From positions 2,046,001 through 2,110,000 of the forward strand of contig OZ006967.1 of assembly GCA_963930955.1 (NCBI GenBank): a DNA stretch of 64,000 nucleotides. The letters run 5' to 3'. The DNA is from Scatomonas sp963930955. Lineage in GTDB: Bacteria > Bacillota > Clostridia > Lachnospirales > Lachnospiraceae. Numbering within the stretch: the first letter of the stretch is position 1; the number at the start of each line of letters is the position of its first letter. The notes under the pieces were generated by a model that was given only the letters and a program-made list of their open reading frames with translations, was not told the origin of the DNA and searched no databases. Shown here in pieces: positions 7,649-15,677 of this stretch. Both the position numbers and the translations under genes were made by a program.

Positions 7649-8290
7649 TTATTCCTGAATCAAAGAGACAGATATCCGGGAACCTTTTTGAATCGCTGTG
7701 CTTCCTGTTTTGGCGGCAGCTCTGCATTTTGCCAGCGCAAGGAGCACATAACTGTCTGCTTCCCCTTCAACAACAATGAATTTTTCAAGTTTTACCGGTG
7801 TGTCCTTCCAGGCAGTTACCTGATACTGACGCCTTATCCCCTCCAGCTGCTCCTTTATTCGAAAAGAGGAGGACATGAGCTGCGTAGTTTCACAGACAGC
7901 CGCTTTCCATCCTTCCGCCCCTTCCAGAACGCAGCCGCAGGAATGATCTTCCTGATCCGGAATAACTTTGCAGAAAGGACTGGAAAGATCTTCCTGCCCC
8001 TCTGTATCCATCCAGGTCTCTATAGAAAACTCACAATCTTCTGAAGTCTCTACAGCGCCCTGGAATATAAGGATTTCCGGATTTTTCCTGCTGATCATCC
8101 ATTGGGTTTTCAGACGAAATAAAATATTTTCCCATTCCCATTGAAACTCCCGGGGCTCCCCGGAAGATAGCAGATACTCCTGACAATGCCCCCGAAAACC
8201 CAGCCGGAAATGCAGGGGATTAAACAGGCAGGAAATTCCCGGTCTGACTTCCATGCGCAAAGGCGCAAGAGAGGTCTCCATCCATTTCAT
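7649..8290 (-). CDS. Uncharacterised protein in the obg-yhbY cluster
   Basis: 213 residues, not recognised. It lacks a signal peptide and membrane segments and contains several Trp and Cys residues (for example SCGCVLEG near residue 118). Its clear GGAGG ribosome site, tight spacing (12 bases from yhbY, 11 from obg) and clean frame show that it is a real gene co-transcribed with obg and yhbY. The position suggests a role near ribosome assembly or cell growth, but nothing in the sequence shows an activity. Confidence 0.7.
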   Translation of the reverse strand: MKWMETSLAPLRMEVRPGISCLFNPLHFRLGFRGHCQEYLLSSGEPREFQWEWENILFRLKTQWMISRKNPEILIFQGAVETSEDCEFSIETWMDTEGQEDLSSPFCKVIPDQEDHSCGCVLEGAEGWKAAVCETTQLMSSSFRIKEQLEGIRRQYQVTAWKDTPVKLEKFIVVEGEADSYVLLALAKCRAAAKTGSTAIQKGSRISVSLIQE

Positions 8291-8301
8291 ACCCTTTCCT
8301 C

Positions 8302-9597
8302 CTACTTGTAATAGTCAAAGGCCAATCCATACATCCGGACGGTATCCCCTTCCTGAATGCCGGCGTTTTCCAAATCCCGGAGAATACCGGATGTATCCAG
8401 GAATTTCTGAAAAAATGCGAAGCCTTTTTCGGAATCCAGATTCGTATATCCAAGCATCTTTTCTATCTTAGGCCCTTCTACAATAAAGGTATGGGGATCC
8501 TCCGGACTGACGGTAACCGTGTAAGGAAGATTTTCGTTAATTAAAAGTTCTTCCACAGAAAATTCCGGCTCAAACACTACTTTCTCTTTTGGCAGCTTGT
8601 CCAGTTCCTGCTTTACATAATAAAACAGTTCCCGGATTCCTTTTCCGCTTACTGCCGATATCGGGAATACAGGAATGCCCTGAGGCTCAAACTCCTTCCG
8701 GAGACGCTCCACCGCAGTTCTTTCCTCTTCCTCTCCCAGGGCATCTGTTTTGTTGGCAGCAATCACCTGGGGGCGTCCGGCTATCTCCGGATTATATTTC
8801 TGCAGTTCCTGATTGATTTTATACACATCTTCTACCGGATCTCTTCCTTCTACGGAAGCCGCGTCAACAAGATGGATCAGCATTCTTGTGCGCTCAATGT
8901 GACGGAGAAACTCAAAGCCCAGGCCTGCCCCTTCTGAGGCTCCCTCAATAAGGCCGGGAATATCGGCAATTACAAAACCACCGCAGCCCTCCAGATCTAC
9001 AACACCCAGATTGGGACTTAGGGTTGTAAAATGATAATTAGCAATCTTTGGTTCCGCATTGCTGACTCTGGAAAGAAGGGTAGATTTTCCTACATTGGGA
9101 AAGCCTACCAGCCCTACATCCGCAATCACCTTCAGCTCCAGCTGAACTTCCAGTTCCTGGGCCGGCTGCCCGGGCTGGGCGTATTTGGGGACCTGCATGG
9201 TAGCAGTGGCATAATGCATATTTCCTTTTCCGCCGCGTCCTCCCCGGAGAATTACCTTTTTCTTATTTTCGCCGGACATATCCGCGACAATTTTTCCGCT
9301 GGAGGCTTCCCGTATTACGGTTCCCTCAGGGACCTTCAGGATCACGTCCTGCCCATCCCTTCCATGGCACCTGCGCTTGCCGCCTTCTTCACCGTTCTGG
9401 GCGGCAAATTTTCTGCTGTGACGGTACTCGCCCAGGGTGTTCATACCCGGATCCACCTGAAAGATTACATCGCCGCCCTTTCCGCCGTCGCCGCCGTCAG
9501 GTCCTCCTGCAGCCACATATTTTTCCCGGCGGAAGCTTACGTGGCCGTCTCCGCCCTTGCCGGATCTGATAATAATTTTAGCTCTGTCAGCGAACAT
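8302..9597 (-). CDS. obg: GTPase Obg
   Basis: 431-residue essential GTPase acting in large-subunit assembly and stress control. Three domains are visible: the Gly-rich OBG fold (residues 1-158), the G domain with GFPNVGKST (P-loop), DIPGLIEGAS (G3) and NKTD (G4), and the C-terminal OCT domain (about 345-425, with the FxVEGP region). Length is typical. AGGAGG lies upstream. It follows rpmA with a hairpin terminator between them, so it is probably expressed below the ribosomal proteins. Confidence 0.98.
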   Translation of the reverse strand: MFADRAKIIIRSGKGGDGHVSFRREKYVAAGGPDGGDGGKGGDVIFQVDPGMNTLGEYRHSRKFAAQNGEEGGKRRCHGRDGQDVILKVPEGTVIREASSGKIVADMSGENKKKVILRGGRGGKGNMHYATATMQVPKYAQPGQPAQELEVQLELKVIADVGLVGFPNVGKSTLLSRVSNAEPKIANYHFTTLSPNLGVVDLEGCGGFVIADIPGLIEGASEGAGLGFEFLRHIERTRMLIHLVDAASVEGRDPVEDVYKINQELQKYNPEIAGRPQVIAANKTDALGEEEERTAVERLRKEFEPQGIPVFPISAVSGKGIRELFYYVKQELDKLPKEKVVFEPEFSVEELLINENLPYTVTVSPEDPHTFIVEGPKIEKMLGYTNLDSEKGFAFFQKFLDTSGILRDLENAGIQEGDTVRMYGLAFDYYK

Positions 9598-9672
9598 TTA
9601 TTTCCTCCTGCCAGATCGTTTTTGTGGGGTCCTGCGGATCTTTACAATCCGCTGCACTTCTATAGAAAAAAC

Positions 9673-9702
9673 GGAGCTGATGCAATTACATGCAGCAGCC
9701 CC
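9673..9702 (-). terminator. Partial terminator between rpmA and obg
   Basis: On the minus strand GGGGCTGCTGCA pairs with TGCATCAGCTCC around a short loop and is followed by GTTTTTTC. It lies 11 bases after rpmA and 76 bases before obg. As no other promoter for obg is obvious, it probably lets some transcripts through. Confidence 0.65.
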
Positions 9703-9712
9703 GCCAGCCTTC

Positions 9713-9997
9713 TTATTCAGCTACAGGAAGAACAGAAACCTGCTTTTTATCTCTTCCCTTTCTCTGAAATCTAACAATACCATCTGCTTTTGCGTACAGG
9801 GTATCATCCTTGCCGATTCCAACATTCTCACCGGGATGGATCCTGGTACCGCGCTGTCTGTAAAGGATGTTTCCTGCCTTTACAAACTGTCCGTCCGCTC
9901 TTTTGGCGCCCAGTCTTTTGGATTCGGAATCACGGCCGTTCTTGGTGGAGCCTACTCCCTTTTTATGAGCAAAAAACTGAAGGTTCATTTTCAACAT
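9713..9997 (-). CDS. rpmA: 50S ribosomal protein L27 with cleavable N-terminus
   Basis: 94-residue L27, which reaches the peptidyl transferase centre of the 50S subunit. It carries the Firmicutes-type leader MLKMNLQFF before the mature AHKKGVGSTKNGRDSESKR. In this group the leader must be removed, after Phe9, by the protease Prp, whose gene is directly upstream. The start at 9997 has GAGGAGGTG upstream; the longer frame overlaps prp and is not used. Confidence 0.98.
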   Translation of the reverse strand: MLKMNLQFFAHKKGVGSTKNGRDSESKRLGAKRADGQFVKAGNILYRQRGTRIHPGENVGIGKDDTLYAKADGIVRFQRKGRDKKQVSVLPVAE

Positions 9998-10001
9998 GTA
10001 T

Positions 10002-10334
10002 CTACACCTCCTCGAAAATGATGTCAACATAGTCCTGATTCGTTTCTTCAGACTCCAGATCCGACAGTCCCAAGGCCAGGGATTGAAGCAGCAGCTCTGC
10101 TTTCTCGGAAAAATCCCCCTCCATGGCAAGGCGGATAAAACCGCTCTCCTGATCCGTATCCAGCGTAAACGCATCCTTGGTCAGACGTTCCAGGGAATTT
10201 ACCGTATTGATGACCAATGCGGAAATCGCAGCGCAGACAATATCTTCCCCTGCCTGGGCATATCCGGCATGGCCTTCCGCCGCAAACCCTGTAATCTGTC
10301 CACGGGAGTTCTGATAAAACGTTACTTTTGTCAT
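10002..10334 (-). CDS. prp: Ribosomal-processing cysteine protease Prp
   Basis: 110-residue protease that removes the N-terminal leader of L27. The catalytic pair His22 (EGHAGYAQAGED) and Cys34 (DIVCAAISAL) is present in the family-typical spacing. It lies between rplU and rpmA as in most Firmicutes; the gene end overlaps the ribosome site of rpmA, which favours coupled translation of protease and substrate. Confidence 0.96.
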   Translation of the reverse strand: MTKVTFYQNSRGQITGFAAEGHAGYAQAGEDIVCAAISALVINTVNSLERLTKDAFTLDTDQESGFIRLAMEGDFSEKAELLLQSLALGLSDLESEETNQDYVDIIFEEV

Positions 10335-10348
10335 GCAGCTACCTTTGA

Positions 10349-10657
10349 TCAGCCGTTGATCTTTTCGATCTTAACCGCGGTATACTGCTGTCTATGACCA
10401 TTTTTCTTGTGGTATCCGGTTTTTCTCTTATACTTGTAGACGATGACCTTGCGGGCTTTTCCGTTCTCTACTACAGAAGCAGTTACGGTAGCCTTCGCTG
10501 CCGCGTCCCCGACTTTCAGGGTTGCGTCATCTCTTACTGCAAGTACCTGGTCAAACGTTACAGTCTCACCGGCTTCCACACCAAGCTTTTCAACTTTAAT
10601 GATATCGCCCTCGGCTACTTTGTACTGTTTACCACCTGTTGCAATAATTGCGTACAT
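10349..10657 (-). CDS. rplU: 50S ribosomal protein L21
   Basis: 102-residue L21, a 23S rRNA-binding protein. It starts MYAIIATGGKQYKV and ends with the conserved KYKRKTGYHKKNGHRQQYT. The ATG at 10657 follows AGGAGGTGCC. The extra frame upstream is the untranslated leader. It is the first gene of the rplU-prp-rpmA unit and has its own promoter. Confidence 0.98.
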   Translation of the reverse strand: MYAIIATGGKQYKVAEGDIIKVEKLGVEAGETVTFDQVLAVRDDATLKVGDAAAKATVTASVVENGKARKVIVYKYKRKTGYHKKNGHRQQYTAVKIEKING

Positions 10658-10731
10658 ATGGCACCTCCTATTATCATTACTCGCCAGATACGGTGGTTCC
10701 GGAGAACACTTATACCTCTCTGTGCGGCACA
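10658..10731 (-). ncRNA. Candidate L21 leader (ribosomal protein autoregulatory RNA)
   Basis: A GC-rich 5' leader of about 74 nt separates the promoter from rplU. It holds GTGCCGCACAGAG, GTATAAGTGTTCTCCGGAAC and CACCGTATCTGGCGAG. Known Firmicutes rplU operons carry a structured L21 leader here. I judge by position and general resemblance; a covariance-model match was not run. Confidence 0.45.
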
Positions 10732-10738
10732 CTAGATT

Positions 10739-10767
10739 ATGTTAGCATGGGTGACAGAATTTGTCAA
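10739..10767 (-). promoter_or_regulatory. Promoter of the rplU-prp-rpmA unit
   Basis: On the minus strand TTGACA (10767-10762), a 17-bp spacer and TAACAT (10744-10739). It lies between the DegV gene's stop and the rplU leader. Confidence 0.75.
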
Positions 10768-10777
10768 GCAGCATTCC

Positions 10778-11653
10778 CTAAACTATGACTTTTTTTGTGA
10801 CTCCGATGGCCAGACAGCCTGGACCTGTATGACAGGCAATACTAAGAGAAAGCGGTTCCCCGTGAACCTTCATACCCGGAAAGAAAGCTTTCACCTCCTG
10901 GCGCCATTTTTTTACAGCCTCCTCCATTCCCCAGCAGTAGGCTATCTGCAGGCACATCTCTCCCTTTTCCAGAAAACCGGAAAAACGGGTGGTCAGATCT
11001 TTATGAATTGCCGCCAGCATGGTTTTTTTCGCCGCCTTGACGCCCCTGGTCTTCGCATACACATGCAGATCCTTTCCCTGCAGCTGCAATACCGGTTTCA
11101 GTTTCAGCAGAGTTCCGATCATGGAAGCTGCGGAAGTAAGACGTCCGCCTTTTCTCAGATATTTCAGCGTGTCTACCATAATATATATACTGGTTTCCCT
11201 CTTTTCTTCTTCCAGGCGCCGGCGGATGGAAGCGGCATCGTATCCCGCCTCCGCCAGAACAATAGCGTCCAGAACAGACTGATACTGGGGCACAGAGATC
11301 CGCTGGTTATCTACTACCTGCACCCGGCCCTTAAATTCTTCCGCAAGGGCGGATGCCGTTTCACAGGAAGCGCTGAGGCCGCTGGTCATGGGAATATAAA
11401 CCACTTCCTCATGATCTTCCAGAAGCTTTTTCCATAAGTCCAGAATCACTCCTAGGGATGGCTGAGACGTAGAGAGAGAAATGTTTTCGTCCGCCAGCAA
11501 TCGGTAGAATTCCTCCTGGGTGAGGTTAATATCTTCGTAGTAGCAGACGCCGTCTACAAAAAAAGGCATAGGGATCACGGAAATTCCCAGTTCCCGGGCT
11601 TTCTCCTGCGTAATCCCGCTGTTGCTGTCTGTAACGATTGCGACTTTTGACAT
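10778..11653 (-). CDS. DegV-family fatty-acid-binding protein
   Basis: 291-residue DegV protein. The family binds fatty acids and in Firmicutes acts with fatty acid kinase FakA to supply acyl phosphate for phospholipid synthesis (FakB role). The N-terminal VAIVTDSNSGI and the central YIPMTSGLSASCETA, with the conserved T-S-G-L/I-S motif, are diagnostic; the C-terminal IACHTGPGCLAIGV is also typical. AGGAGGAAGAGCAG precedes the start. It has its own promoter and is monocistronic. No fakA is in the window. Confidence 0.93.
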   Translation of the reverse strand: MSKVAIVTDSNSGITQEKARELGISVIPMPFFVDGVCYYEDINLTQEEFYRLLADENISLSTSQPSLGVILDLWKKLLEDHEEVVYIPMTSGLSASCETASALAEEFKGRVQVVDNQRISVPQYQSVLDAIVLAEAGYDAASIRRRLEEEKRETSIYIMVDTLKYLRKGGRLTSAASMIGTLLKLKPVLQLQGKDLHVYAKTRGVKAAKKTMLAAIHKDLTTRFSGFLEKGEMCLQIAYCWGMEEAVKKWRQEVKAFFPGMKVHGEPLSLSIACHTGPGCLAIGVTKKVIV

Positions 11654-11726
11654 TCTCTGCTCTTCCTCCTGTGCAGCTTAAAATAACAGGGTCCAAACTG
11701 TTTTTGAACACCTTCTGCTATGAATA

Positions 11727-11754
11727 AGTATATCACAATTCCCCGGCATCACAA
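11727..11754 (-). promoter_or_regulatory. Promoter of the DegV gene
   Basis: On the minus strand TTGTGA (11754-11749), a 16-bp spacer and TATACT (11732-11727), about 74 bases before the DegV start codon. Confidence 0.55.
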
Positions 11755-11768
11755 CAAAAAGATGCTTC

Positions 11769-12977
11769 TTACTTGCCGCTTTCAGCAAAAACCGCAAGCT
11801 GCTCTTCTAAAGATTTTCTTCCCTTTTCCCGGGTCATTTCCAGAATGTTCAGAGGGGTCATATCGATCACCCTGGTTTTCACGGGATCCTTTTCCACCAG
11901 TCTTTCCAGGGTTTCCATCAATTCCTTTTTATTATGTTCTTCCTTCATATTAATAAAATCCACCAGGATTATACCTGACAGCTGCCGAAGACGGATCTGA
12001 GACGCCAGTTCTGCCGCAGCCTCTAGGTTAATTAGCTGGAAGGATTCTTCCGGCGTCTTTTTTCCCTGGTACCTTCCGGAATTTACATCCACAGAGACAA
12101 AAGCTTCTGTCTGCTGGACCACCAGAAATCCGCCGGATTTCAGCCAGACCCGTTCTCTCCGCAGATTGTCCAGCAGAGACTCCAGGCTGTACAGTTTATA
12201 CAGGGGAAGAAGTCTGTCTTCATACAGACGCAGTCCCGGCGGCTCCGAAAAAGAACTTCCCTCCAGATGCATCCGGAGAGTTTCATAAACAGAGGGCTCA
12301 TCTGTAACAATCTCTGACAGTTCTCCCCCGGGTATTCTCTCTAACTCCCGAAACCAGGCAGACGGCGCCTGCCAAAGGCAGGTAAAGCAGTTTCTGGCAG
12401 GTCCCTGGCTTCGTACCCGGCATAAAATCCCGTAAAGACGTTCCAGTTCTTCTTCCAGTTCCCGGGGAGAGGCTTCTTTCGCATTTGTGCGGAGAATCAC
12501 CCCACAGTCCCGGTCCTTCCAGATCCGTAATTCCCGCAATCTTTGTTTTTCCTCCGGATTCAGCCGTTTGGAAAAACAGAGTTCCCGCTCACCGGCAAGC
12601 AGCACCATATATCTGCCCGGAATTTTCAGTCCCGCTGAGGCCCGGGGAAGCTTGCTTTTGACAGCTTCCTTCTCAATCTGCACCAGCAGTTCGTCTCCCG
12701 CTTTCAGAAGGAAATCCTTTTTTCTCGTTTTGAAAACTGCCCGGTCCAGATGTTCCAGGGGAAGATATACATTCTGCCCGGGGCCGATCCGCACAAAGGC
12801 TGCCTGAAGATTTTCCAGGATCTTATCTACTTTTCCTACATAAATATTTCCCAGAAAAGGAAGGGCCTCCCTGGGAAAAAGAGAAAAATCCACCGGTGTC
12901 TGTTCTTCAAAGCATACTGCCGCCAGACAATTTTCATGCACGCCGGGCATTCTGGCAATCACATATTTTTTATTCAA
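11769..12977 (-). CDS. Ribonuclease E/G-type endoribonuclease
   Basis: 402-residue RNase E/G family enzyme, expected to cut single-stranded RNA in decay or rRNA maturation. An S1 domain lies near residues 37-110; the metal-binding motifs VSVDVNSG and ILVDFINMKE, with their Asp residues, are present. The C-terminal scaffold of E. coli RNase E is absent, so it is RNase G-like in length. The TTG at 12977 is preferred as start: GGGAG precedes it by six bases and it overlaps the stop of the upstream gene; an ATG at 13028 would give 17 more residues. Confidence 0.9.
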   Translation of the reverse strand: MNKKYVIARMPGVHENCLAAVCFEEQTPVDFSLFPREALPFLGNIYVGKVDKILENLQAAFVRIGPGQNVYLPLEHLDRAVFKTRKKDFLLKAGDELLVQIEKEAVKSKLPRASAGLKIPGRYMVLLAGERELCFSKRLNPEEKQRLRELRIWKDRDCGVILRTNAKEASPRELEEELERLYGILCRVRSQGPARNCFTCLWQAPSAWFRELERIPGGELSEIVTDEPSVYETLRMHLEGSSFSEPPGLRLYEDRLLPLYKLYSLESLLDNLRRERVWLKSGGFLVVQQTEAFVSVDVNSGRYQGKKTPEESFQLINLEAAAELASQIRLRQLSGIILVDFINMKEEHNKKELMETLERLVEKDPVKTRVIDMTPLNILEMTREKGRKSLEEQLAVFAESGK

Positions 12978-13665
12978 TTTCTTCTCCCAATTCTCCCAGA
13001 GGAACAAATCCCCGGCCTGTACTGGCAAAAATTTCTATCCGGTGAATTTTCAGGCTGAATTCCGGCAGCTCAGCTCCCATCCAGGAGGCAAAAGCTTCCG
13101 CGGCTGCTTCCGGCTTCAGATTGTCCTGACTTCCGGCGGAAAGACGGAAAAAGATTCCTCCTTCTCTGGCCTCCATACGGTAGATGAGCGGTCGGATATC
13201 CCAATCCCGCTCTCCGCTCTTGCTCTTCTTTACGATCCGAATCTGATCCTGCCTAAGGAAATCCTCAATCCGTTTTTCCAAGCTATCGGGCAGCAGATCC
13301 GGATTCCGGAATTCCACCAGATAGTCGGCAGCAGATACCAATGTCATGCCCTTGGAAGCTTTATCCTCCGGAACCCGCACGATCTGCAGCACCTGGATCT
13401 CATGGACCATCTGCGCATTCAGTTTCCGCATCATTTCCGCAGAACTGCCGCAGCTGTTCACATCCAGATCAAAGTATTCTCCGGAACTGGTAGCGCCTAC
13501 CCCCAGAGGCTGTGCAAAAGACATGAGCATGTGGGGACTGAAGCCGCCGGAAAAAGCTACATCTATTTCCGCCCGGCGCAGAGCCTTCTGAAAATAGCGC
13601 ATTACATCCAGATGGCCGATAAATTTCATAGAGCCGGTTTTTGAAAATTTAATTCGCAGTCTCAT
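12970..13665 (-). CDS. Radical-SAM-linked protein (TIGR03936 type, DUF2344)
   Basis: 231-residue protein of the family known as radical SAM-linked. It begins MRLRIKFSKTGSMKFIGHLD and contains FSGGFSPHMLMSFAQPLGVG, both hallmark regions. In Clostridia it regularly follows a large radical SAM gene, as here, and precedes RNase E/G. Its role is not established; location suggests RNA or tRNA modification. The ATG at 13665 has GGAGGAGGTG upstream and overlaps the end of the radical SAM gene by 17 bases. A longer frame to 13707 was rejected. Confidence 0.9.
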   Translation of the reverse strand: MRLRIKFSKTGSMKFIGHLDVMRYFQKALRRAEIDVAFSGGFSPHMLMSFAQPLGVGATSSGEYFDLDVNSCGSSAEMMRKLNAQMVHEIQVLQIVRVPEDKASKGMTLVSAADYLVEFRNPDLLPDSLEKRIEDFLRQDQIRIVKKSKSGERDWDIRPLIYRMEAREGGIFFRLSAGSQDNLKPEAAAEAFASWMGAELPEFSLKIHRIEIFASTGRGFVPLGELGEEIE

Positions 13666-15514
13666 GGCAGACACCTCCTCCATAGGATCTTGCTCCGCAG
13701 CCGGCACATGCCTGCCGGCAATTGGGAGTAACCTTTTCCGCTCTGGCCGCCTCCCATTCTTTCTTTAAAAAAGCTTTGGACACACCGGTATAAATAAAAT
13801 CCCAGGGGAGCAGTTCCTTTGTGCTCCTCTCTCTGGAAGTGTAAAAAGCAGGATCCACTCCCGTTTCCTGAAATGCCTCTTCCCAGCATTCCGGACGGAA
13901 AGTTTCAGACCAGGCGTCAAACAAAGCGCCTTTCCGATAGGCAGAGACAATCACCGGCGCCAGCTTCCGGTCGCCCCTGGCAAGGACTCCCTCTAAGACA
14001 CTGATATCCGCCTCATGATAATTGTATTTGATACTTTTCTGATTTTTCTGCCCACGGATCGTCTCTTTCAGCAGACGGGCTTTTTCCAGAAAATCCTCCT
14101 TGGTATTCATAGATGCCCACTGGAAAGGAGTAAAAGGTTTCGGAACAAAGAAGGAGCTGCTGGCTGTAATCTGGCACTTCCCGTTTCTCTGCTCCTTGGG
14201 AATATCGTAATAGCGCTCTGCCACCTTTTCGCAGAGTTCCGCAATCGCTTTTATGTCCGTCTCCGTCTCGGCAGGCAGCCCCAGCATAAAGTAAAGCTTC
14301 ACTTTATTCCATCCTCCCAGAAAGGCGGTTCCTGCCCCGGTAAGGATGTCCTCTTCTGTCAGTCCCTTGTTAATCACATCCCGCATTCTCTGGGAACCCG
14401 CCTCCGGAGCAAAAGTCAGACTGCTCTTCTTCACATCCTGAACCTTGGACATTACATCCAGGGAAAAAGCATCGATCCGAAGAGACGGCAGGGAGATATT
14501 CACATGCCGCCGATCGCAGTCCTGGATCAGATAATCCAGAAGTTCCGGCAGTTCCGTGTAGTCGCTGGAGCTCAAGGAGCTCAGGGAAATCTCTTCATAT
14601 CCGGTGCTGCGCAGCATGGCCTCTGCCTTTTCCTTCAGCACCTCCACATTTTTTTCACGTAAAGGCCGGTAGATCATTCCCGCCTGACAGAAACGGCAGC
14701 CGCGGATGCAGCCCCGCTGGATTTCCAGAACCACCCGGTCCTGGGCGGCTTTTATATAAGGAACCACCGGCGCTTCCGGATAACACACATGGCTGAAGTC
14801 CATAACCAGCTGTTTTTCCACCTGCTCCGGAGCCTCCGGGCAGACAGGCGCAAAAGAAGCCAGTGTTCCGTCCGGATGGTACGTAACCTGGTACAGAGAA
14901 GGCACATAGATCCCCGGGATCCCTGCTGCTTTCTTTAAAAACCCCTCCCTGCTTCCGCCGGATTTTTTGTTTTCCAGATAGGCATCAAACAGGGCGTCGT
15001 AAACCACTTCTCCCTCGCCGATATAGAACAGATCGAAAAACTCCGCTATGGGTTCCGGATTATACGTGCAGGGGCCTCCTCCGATAACCAGGGGATCCTC
15101 TTCGGTTCTGTCCGAAGCGCGAAGCGGAATCCCGGAAAGATCCAGTATCTGCAGAATGTTTGTATAACACATCTCATACTGGATGGTAATTCCGAGAAAA
15201 TCGAAGTTTCGGATGGGGCTCTGGGACTCCAGGGAGAAGAGAGGAATTTTCCTCTCCCGCAGGATTCGATCCAGATCCGGCCAGGGCGAATATACCCTTT
15301 CACACCAGACGTCCCTGCGCCGGTTAAACATATCGTAAAGAATCTGAATCCCCAGATGGGACATACCGATCTCATACACGTCCGGAAAGCACATGGCAAA
15401 ACGGATATCCACCTGATCCGGATCCTTCATGACCGCGTTCACTTCCCCGCCGATGTAGCGGGCAGGTTTTTCAATCTTCAGCAAAATCTCATCGTCTAAA
15501 GCTAATTTTCTCAT
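13649..15514 (-). CDS. Radical SAM protein (TIGR03960 type)
   Basis: 621-residue radical SAM enzyme. The iron-sulfur cluster ligands are in CIRGCRFC (CxxxCxxC) near residue 269, preceded by a B12-binding-like N-terminal region and followed by SLSSSDY and FAPEAGSQRMR, which are typical of this family. The C-terminus has a further Cys-rich patch (NCRQACAGCGAR), possibly a second cluster. Substrate unknown. No strong ribosome site is seen before the ATG (GGGTAT only). It forms an operon with the linked protein and RNase E/G. Confidence 0.9.
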   Translation of the reverse strand: MRKLALDDEILLKIEKPARYIGGEVNAVMKDPDQVDIRFAMCFPDVYEIGMSHLGIQILYDMFNRRRDVWCERVYSPWPDLDRILRERKIPLFSLESQSPIRNFDFLGITIQYEMCYTNILQILDLSGIPLRASDRTEEDPLVIGGGPCTYNPEPIAEFFDLFYIGEGEVVYDALFDAYLENKKSGGSREGFLKKAAGIPGIYVPSLYQVTYHPDGTLASFAPVCPEAPEQVEKQLVMDFSHVCYPEAPVVPYIKAAQDRVVLEIQRGCIRGCRFCQAGMIYRPLREKNVEVLKEKAEAMLRSTGYEEISLSSLSSSDYTELPELLDYLIQDCDRRHVNISLPSLRIDAFSLDVMSKVQDVKKSSLTFAPEAGSQRMRDVINKGLTEEDILTGAGTAFLGGWNKVKLYFMLGLPAETETDIKAIAELCEKVAERYYDIPKEQRNGKCQITASSSFFVPKPFTPFQWASMNTKEDFLEKARLLKETIRGQKNQKSIKYNYHEADISVLEGVLARGDRKLAPVIVSAYRKGALFDAWSETFRPECWEEAFQETGVDPAFYTSRERSTKELLPWDFIYTGVSKAFLKKEWEAARAEKVTPNCRQACAGCGARSYGGGVCHETAN

Positions 15515-15595
15515 ATCAAAATACCCATTTTTCGTTTCATTTTATAATGCACATAAATCTGCTCTTATTATAAAGGAGAATCCATTGCTTTACAA

Positions 15596-15635
15596 GCAGA
15601 GGGTGCGCCTATTTGTGAAAAGGCGCACCCTCTGC
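15596..15635 (-). terminator. Hairpin terminator after the UroD-like gene
   Basis: GCAGAGGGTGCGCCT pairs perfectly with AGGCGCACCCTCTGC (15 bp) around a 10-base loop. On the minus strand it is followed only by TTGTAAAG, so the T-run is weak. Confidence 0.65.
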
Positions 15636-15677
15636 ATAGATTTCTTTATTTTCTGTCAGACATCTTCCGTCTTCTGC

